A stretch of 64,000 nt of DNA from Sciurus carolinensis. Its lineage: Eukaryota; Chordata; Mammalia; Rodentia; Sciuridae. The notes beneath the pieces were generated by a model. It was given only the letters and a program-made list of their open reading frames with translations, searched no databases and had not been told where the DNA came from. The translations under genes and the position numbers were made by a program. Position 1 is the stretch's first letter. Each line of letters starts with the position of its first letter. Where the stretch lies: the NCBI RefSeq assembly GCF_902686445.1, contig NW_025920103.1, forward strand, positions 3,022,783 through 3,086,782, in the 5' to 3' direction. Positions 58,633-64,000 of this stretch are shown here, one piece after another.

Positions 58633-59594
58633 TACAGTGCAGAAAAGAAAAGAACAATTAATTCTAGGAAGTTTTTCCAAAGGGGAAATATCAGGTAGAC
58701 CTTAAGGGATGAGCAGAATTTTGCAAAAATGACAGAACTTACAGTGTGAGCACACATTCCACAATGGACACGGTTTCATACCTCACATCTACTGACTACT
58801 TTGGCCTCACCAATAAACTCTGAAGTAAAGGCTGCTGTTGTCCCTATTTTATAGGTAAATAAAGTGAAATATTAAAAAGTTAAATATCTGGTTCAAAGTA
58901 ACAGAGTTGTAAGTGGCAGAGCCAATATCTGAATCCATTTTGCCTGACTCTAGAAACTGGGGTTTTAAACCACCTTTCTAACCTACTATATTCCAGCAAA
59001 CAGATGATAACAATGACAGGCTTAATCTGGGTGGAGATGATGCAAAGTTAATATGAAGGACAGGTGCATTCTTTTTTAAGTCTTTTTATGCCAACATTTA
59101 CTAATTATAAAACACACACACACAAAGCATTTCATGAGCTAAAGCCACATATACACTACCCAGAAGTCAGGTTGACTTCCCCTGTGCTCCAGTTCTGGAA
59201 GTAATAATGATACAGTTTAAGGCTGGGTTCTAATTCAGAAGCCTTTCCCATGGAGTCTCACACAAGAGTAGGATTTCTCTTAGGTCTGCTAGAAGACATC
59301 CTTATAATACCTAGAAGATGTCCTTATAATGCTCCTCCTTAGATATGGTATTCCTTATTGTTACAAAGAAAAAAAATCAAGGAATTTTTAAATACTTCTA
59401 AGAGCTGTGTAACCAGCTTCATATTTTAAAGAACACTTAATTAGCCATGGCATTCTCTCCACCATGGCATCATCAAATAAAGAAGCATGTAATTATCCAA
59501 CTGTGTGAGTGACAATGATACACTCTCTGCCATTCCACACTTTACAGATCCCAGTTTCCCACAGGAAGTTCTAAAGGACAATTATTCTAGCTTG
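58633..59594. other. Unclassified, with MIR-like piece
   Basis: A reverse MIR-like stretch lies near 58,840-58,980 (CCCTATTTTATAGGTAAATA, GTAAGTGGCAGAGCC). A short (CA)n is at 59,113. No exon seen. Confidence 0.45.
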
Positions 59595-59595
59595 T

Positions 59596-59906
59596 GTCTG
59601 AAGGTACACTTGGCCGTCAATGCCCATGGGATCTGCACTTGTGGACTCAACCAACAGTAGACAGAAAAAAAAAGAAAAAAAACTGTACATGTGTTCAACA
59701 TATATATGTTCCCTAAACAATACAATTATTTGCACAGCACTTACACTGAATGAGGTATTCAGAGATGACTTAAAGCACAGGGAAGGAGAAGCATGGTTTA
59801 CATGCAAAATCTAGGCTGTTTTATATAAGGGACTCAGGCATGCATATTTTAGTATCCTTGGGGATCCTGGATCCAACCACTCACAGATGCCAGGGGACGA
59901 CTGAAG
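59596..59906 (+). mobile_element. Tigger/pogo-like non-autonomous DNA transposon remnant
   Basis: GGACTCAACCAACAGTAGAC, CAATACAATTATTTGCACAG, TTATATAAGGGACTCAGGCA, GGGGATCCTGGATCCAACCA and a GGGGACGACTG-like end occur in the order of the human Tigger-type MITEs I know. No transposase frame. Confidence 0.6.
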
Positions 59907-62900
59907 CTTTAAGATAAAGATGAGAGAGGAAGGCAAAAAATGGCTAACACTCTATCAGCTTCATTAAGAGGTTATTTTATGATTCTTGCACTGGCATGGA
60001 AACCAGGCAACTAGACAGGATGAATGAGTCCATTAAATACTGAGGACACAATTATTCAGTAAGATAAAACATGGATCCAAAATATGACTAGGGAACAAAA
60101 ACCAGACCTCTACCTTATAAAAAAGGCAACTGACCAAAGATAAGTGGCCTACAGTCACTGAGGCAAGGGGCTCACCTTTCCCCTCACTTGTTCTTTGGTT
60201 CACTACTCTGACTTAAGTAATGGTAAAATATCATGGCATAAAGATCAAAAGAATTAAATAACAAAAATTATCAAATAATTGATAACAAATGTTATCAATT
60301 AACTTTGCTTTGTAACTGTTTAACAGCTGGATAAGTTATTCAAGAAAAAAGACAACTTCATACTAACTCAATAAACCAATTTTAAACATATGCCCAGGTT
60401 TATGCCAGGGAGCTACCTTCTTAAACAGATGGACTGATCTTACAACTACCTAGAAAAATCAAGACCTGAGCCTCCTACAGCAGATGCACAAGGGGGCTTC
60501 ACAGTGCTAATGAGCCAACTACTGAATTTTGTAGTTCAGTGTTTTTACTACCTAATACCATTCTGCCATATGCTCGCCAGTTGCCATACAGAAGTTAAAC
60601 AACTCGGAGGTAGGAGGTAAGTTGCACAAAGTGATCAGTGGTGATATTAATTAGCACTGTGGAAAGGTATATGTGATCTAGCCTAGCATCCAATTTTAGA
60701 CAGGGTTCAAGGACTGATGAAGTTAATTCCTGCCTCCTAAGATACTTAGATTAAAACATCAAAAAGGGTCAAAGAGGAACATACCAAGGGACCTGTAATG
60801 CAACTTCCATTACTGCTTGATTTCACTTAGGTACCAAAGTCAGCTGTGTATTTCTAACAAAAGCAGAATTGTCAAAACAGATAATGATTCCCAAGGAAGT
60901 TTTTTCCAGAGACATCCTAAAATTCCTGACACTCACAGAAACCACACACTAACAAAATACAAGACTACAATGAGGATTCTCACAGGACTGCATCCTATAC
61001 CCAGCGGTGGAACATATGACCCAATTCTGGGTACATGGGATAATGGATGGGAGTGTACTCTTTCATTAAGCAGTTCAGCTACATGATCAAAAACTTCATT
61101 TAACAAAAGAGAAAAGAGAAAGTTTCCTTCCCATTCAGGTCCTCTTTCTGATAAAAATTCAAATGTTCATTAAAATCCTTAATGCATAATTTTCTAAGAA
61201 AAAACATTCTGTATTATTCAAATATCTCCAAGAGTAATTTGATCATGATTCTTTTCTAGTATACAAATCGGCATTGGAAAAATAAAATGTCTATAAATCA
61301 ACATTTATATAACCACTGGGGGGAGGAGACATTAAGATCAGCCAAATATCACCCTATGTGACAATCAATGACACCTGGTTTTCAACCTGACAAAAATTGG
61401 AGTGGACTAACAATTGTTCACTTGACCACCTCCAAAGGAGCCCTCTTCCTGAGTAGTAAGAGCTCCCTTGAGCTAAGAGCTAAAAGAAGAAAGTTCTCCC
61501 CTGCTTTTAGAGAACTAACCCTTCAGATATAGGTAAGCACTGTCCACAGAACCAGGTGGACCTGTACCATAAATCTAGGCCTTTGGTACCTTCGATGTCA
61601 AGTTCAGTCCACTCCTATCCCATAACTTCCCTACAGTGACAGACTTACCAATCAGAACTGAAACAACAATGCACTGCTCTGCAAAGGCCTGAGAATCCAT
61701 GTTCTCCTTTTGTATGGGTTCGACATCTAAGATACCAACTATAACTGAAAATATTATCTAAGTGCTTACTACCAATATGAAGATGTACAGAATGAAGAGG
61801 AGAATGATACCATTCCTACCACCATCATGCTCACAGAAATAATGTGTGTGTGAGAGGCATGGGGAAACATCTAGTAGGGTGCCCTGTGGTAAGATCACAG
61901 CAGTATGATTGGGCTGCTCATCTATGGAGGAACACATGTTCAGGCACAATGAACAACAGCCTGTGCTGTTTCCTTTGCTACCACTGCATCTCCCATGCAT
62001 CCCCAGCTTCATGTTGCTCACCTTGCAATGGAAATCTAAATGAGTTCAATTAACTATCAACCAGTCACACCATAGGATATGAAAAATGGGATGGATGTTA
62101 CCAAGAAGCCACAGCAAAAATCAATTGCTGCTTTGGAATGCATTATGATTTAACCAAGAAATCTTTTAACTACTATTTGTCTTAGAATGATGATAAAGCT
62201 ACTATGTAGACTGAGAAGATAGTAAATTTGACAGAACTGCCTGTTGGAGATTCAAAACTTGTTGTGGAAAATATGTAAGTGGATGACAGTTAACCCTCAC
62301 AGTGTTCTCATATTATGAAAACCTTTAACACGTGATTCACAATGTCATCTTGGAATTTACAGTATCAGCAAGAAACAGGCCTTTTTAGAGAGTATCTGAA
62401 ACATCCTGGCTTGAGAAAACACTTTTGTCACTCTTGCCACTAATTTCAAAGGGAAAGAGTCTTGTGCAGATGGGTCTATGGGAAACATCACCAGGGCCAG
62501 TGCCAGTCCCCATCAATCATGAACACAGCTCAAGTATTTAAAAAGAATGAAAATCCCTGCATCCTCCCCACCATCACCACCATGCAGGCACTTGACCTGT
62601 GCCACCTCTCTCCATCCTGATGAGGCTCCTGTGAGCAATACTTTAGAGATGACAAAAGTGAGGTTCAGATATGCTAAGAATTGTGCCTAGGCCCTCTCAC
62701 CACCCCTCCTTCCTAGCAACCTCCTCCTTTCCTGATGATAAAGCTAAAGGACCCACAAGCAAAGATTCACTTCTAGTTTTGTTTTCATCCCTCTAATGCT
62801 TCTCTTCCCAACTCATTTTTATATTTTTGTTTTTGTTTTGTCAGTTTCCTTCATGACACCTTCCCACTTTCCTAGAACATGTAAAAACCAAGAATGTTAC

Positions 62901-64000
62901 CAGGGCAGCAATGACAAATTAAATTCATTTTCATCTAAAGAGTTTAGAATAAACAAGTTATAATTTGACAAGAGGAAACTGGACCTCACTTCACATCAAC
63001 AGCTCATGCCTGTGCTGAACTCTTAATATCCTTTCCTTATGATGAGTCTGTGGAATGTTGAAATTAAACTCTTTTAAAGAAATTCAATTTCTTTACATTC
63101 TCATGGATTATTTTTAAGGTCCTTTATCGAAAACAAACAAAATAATACAAAAAATTAGTGGCTCATTTTTCCCTTTGGGTAATATTTATCAAATATCCCA
63201 TTTCAATAAAATAAAATACTACAGTATCCCCTGCAATGCCTGGTTTACCGCTGTAAGTCACAGTGCTCCCAGGACTCTGGAGGACTGGGGTTGAGGGGTA
63301 AGGAGCGCAGGGTTAGAAAGTGAACATGTAAGTTACGGCAACCACACGGTCAGCTACCCACCTGCCTCCAGACCCCTTCTCCATCCTCCACCCCAGCTCT
63401 GTTGGTTTCAGCATCATGAGGAGACCAGCTAGCCTCACAGGCTCCTACCTACCAGATGCCAGCAGTGAGGCCCCTCCTCCTACCCACTCACCCCCAGTAT
63501 GACAGTCAGAACCTTTCCTGGGCTCTGCTGGGCAAACATGGCTCTATTCCACACTCTCCCTCGCCTCTCACTGTAACCTCAGCAGATTTGTGTAACTGCA
63601 CTTCTAGACTCAGAATCAAAGAAGTGCTGGCTTCTTTCAGGGAAAAGGGGAACATGTCAATGACACAGAGCTGTTCTTCTTCTCCTCAAAGGAAAAAGTG
63701 GGAGCAAAAGTCAGACTGGCTCTTAAATAGCATGCCTGAGCACCTAGGACAGGCTCCTCTGTCTCTCAAGTGCTCCTGTGAGAAGACCTGAATGGCTCAT
63801 ACCCACAACACTCACGGGCACCAGAGCACATTTCTGGGCATATTTTTAAAAACATCAAAATGGAAACCTCCAAGCTGTGAGCAACTAGTGTAGTGTAGTC
63901 CCAGGGGGACTTTTAAAAAGCTTCACAATATAACCCTGGAAGAGGGGCCCCTCAGGGTGGGGGACTGTTCATGAGATTCTGACATGCAGATGTGGGCAGC
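59907..64000. other. No gene recognised
   Basis: About 4 kb with scattered short frames and no conserved domain, no clear SINE and no LINE. A MIR-like decay product may lie near 62,600-62,700. GC rises after about 63.2 kb, where frames of about 110 codons open by composition. Confidence 0.45.

Overview
The window looks like nuclear DNA of a squirrel-family rodent (ground squirrel or marmot type). The basis is the many SINEs whose left half is B1/7SL-like and whose right half is ID/tRNA-Ala-like (the B1-dID arrangement known from sciurids and relatives), together with a young rodent-type LINE-1 and several MaLR-type LTRs. The species is an inference. I find no intact host protein-coding gene. 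The only long intact reading frame is ORF1 of the full-length L1.

Layout. 1-7.6 kb: mostly unclassified sequence with old repeats, SINEs and a 92-bp tandem duplication. 7.7-23.9 kb (GC-rich): an unprocessed, multiply disabled copy of PREX1 on the + strand. Eleven exon remnants keep recognisable splice sites but carry two nonsense codons, a frame-breaking 20-nt tandem duplication and at least four other frameshifts. The DEP, PDZ and central exons are missing between two remnants only 0.8 kb apart. One intron holds a minus-strand 5'-truncated L1 that appears to have carried about 0.54 kb of 3'-transduced flanking DNA.

24.5-45.5 kb (AT-rich): a large interrupted inverted repeat. The left arm is about 24,510-29,003. 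The right arm is about 34,169-45,503 and is split by a full-length 6.9-kb L1. Without the L1 the arms have equal length (about 4.5 kb). Both arms contain a degenerate minisatellite with a unit of about 63 bp, which runs on in the spacer to about 32 kb. A 100-N assembly gap (34,069-34,168) abuts the inner end of the right arm.

45.5-64 kb: a GC-rich island of unknown origin (47.65-48.63 kb), an L1 3' fragment, four MaLR-type LTRs, one further ERV-type LTR, an unprocessed copy of SMAD1 coding exon 1 on the minus strand with a nonsense codon and a frameshift, an ancient L1 (about 52.3-57.2 kb) broken by nested insertions, and a Tigger/pogo-like DNA transposon remnant. The last 4 kb hold nothing I can identify.

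Two unprocessed gene fragments from unrelated genes, a large inverted duplication and a satellite-like array in one window suggest a segmental-duplication hub, such as pericentromeric or subtelomeric DNA. That placement is inference. Nothing here forms a pathway or operon. The most unusual items are the 63-bp array, the L1-split inverted repeat, the telomere-like hexamers in the L1 3' UTR, and the L1 transduction.
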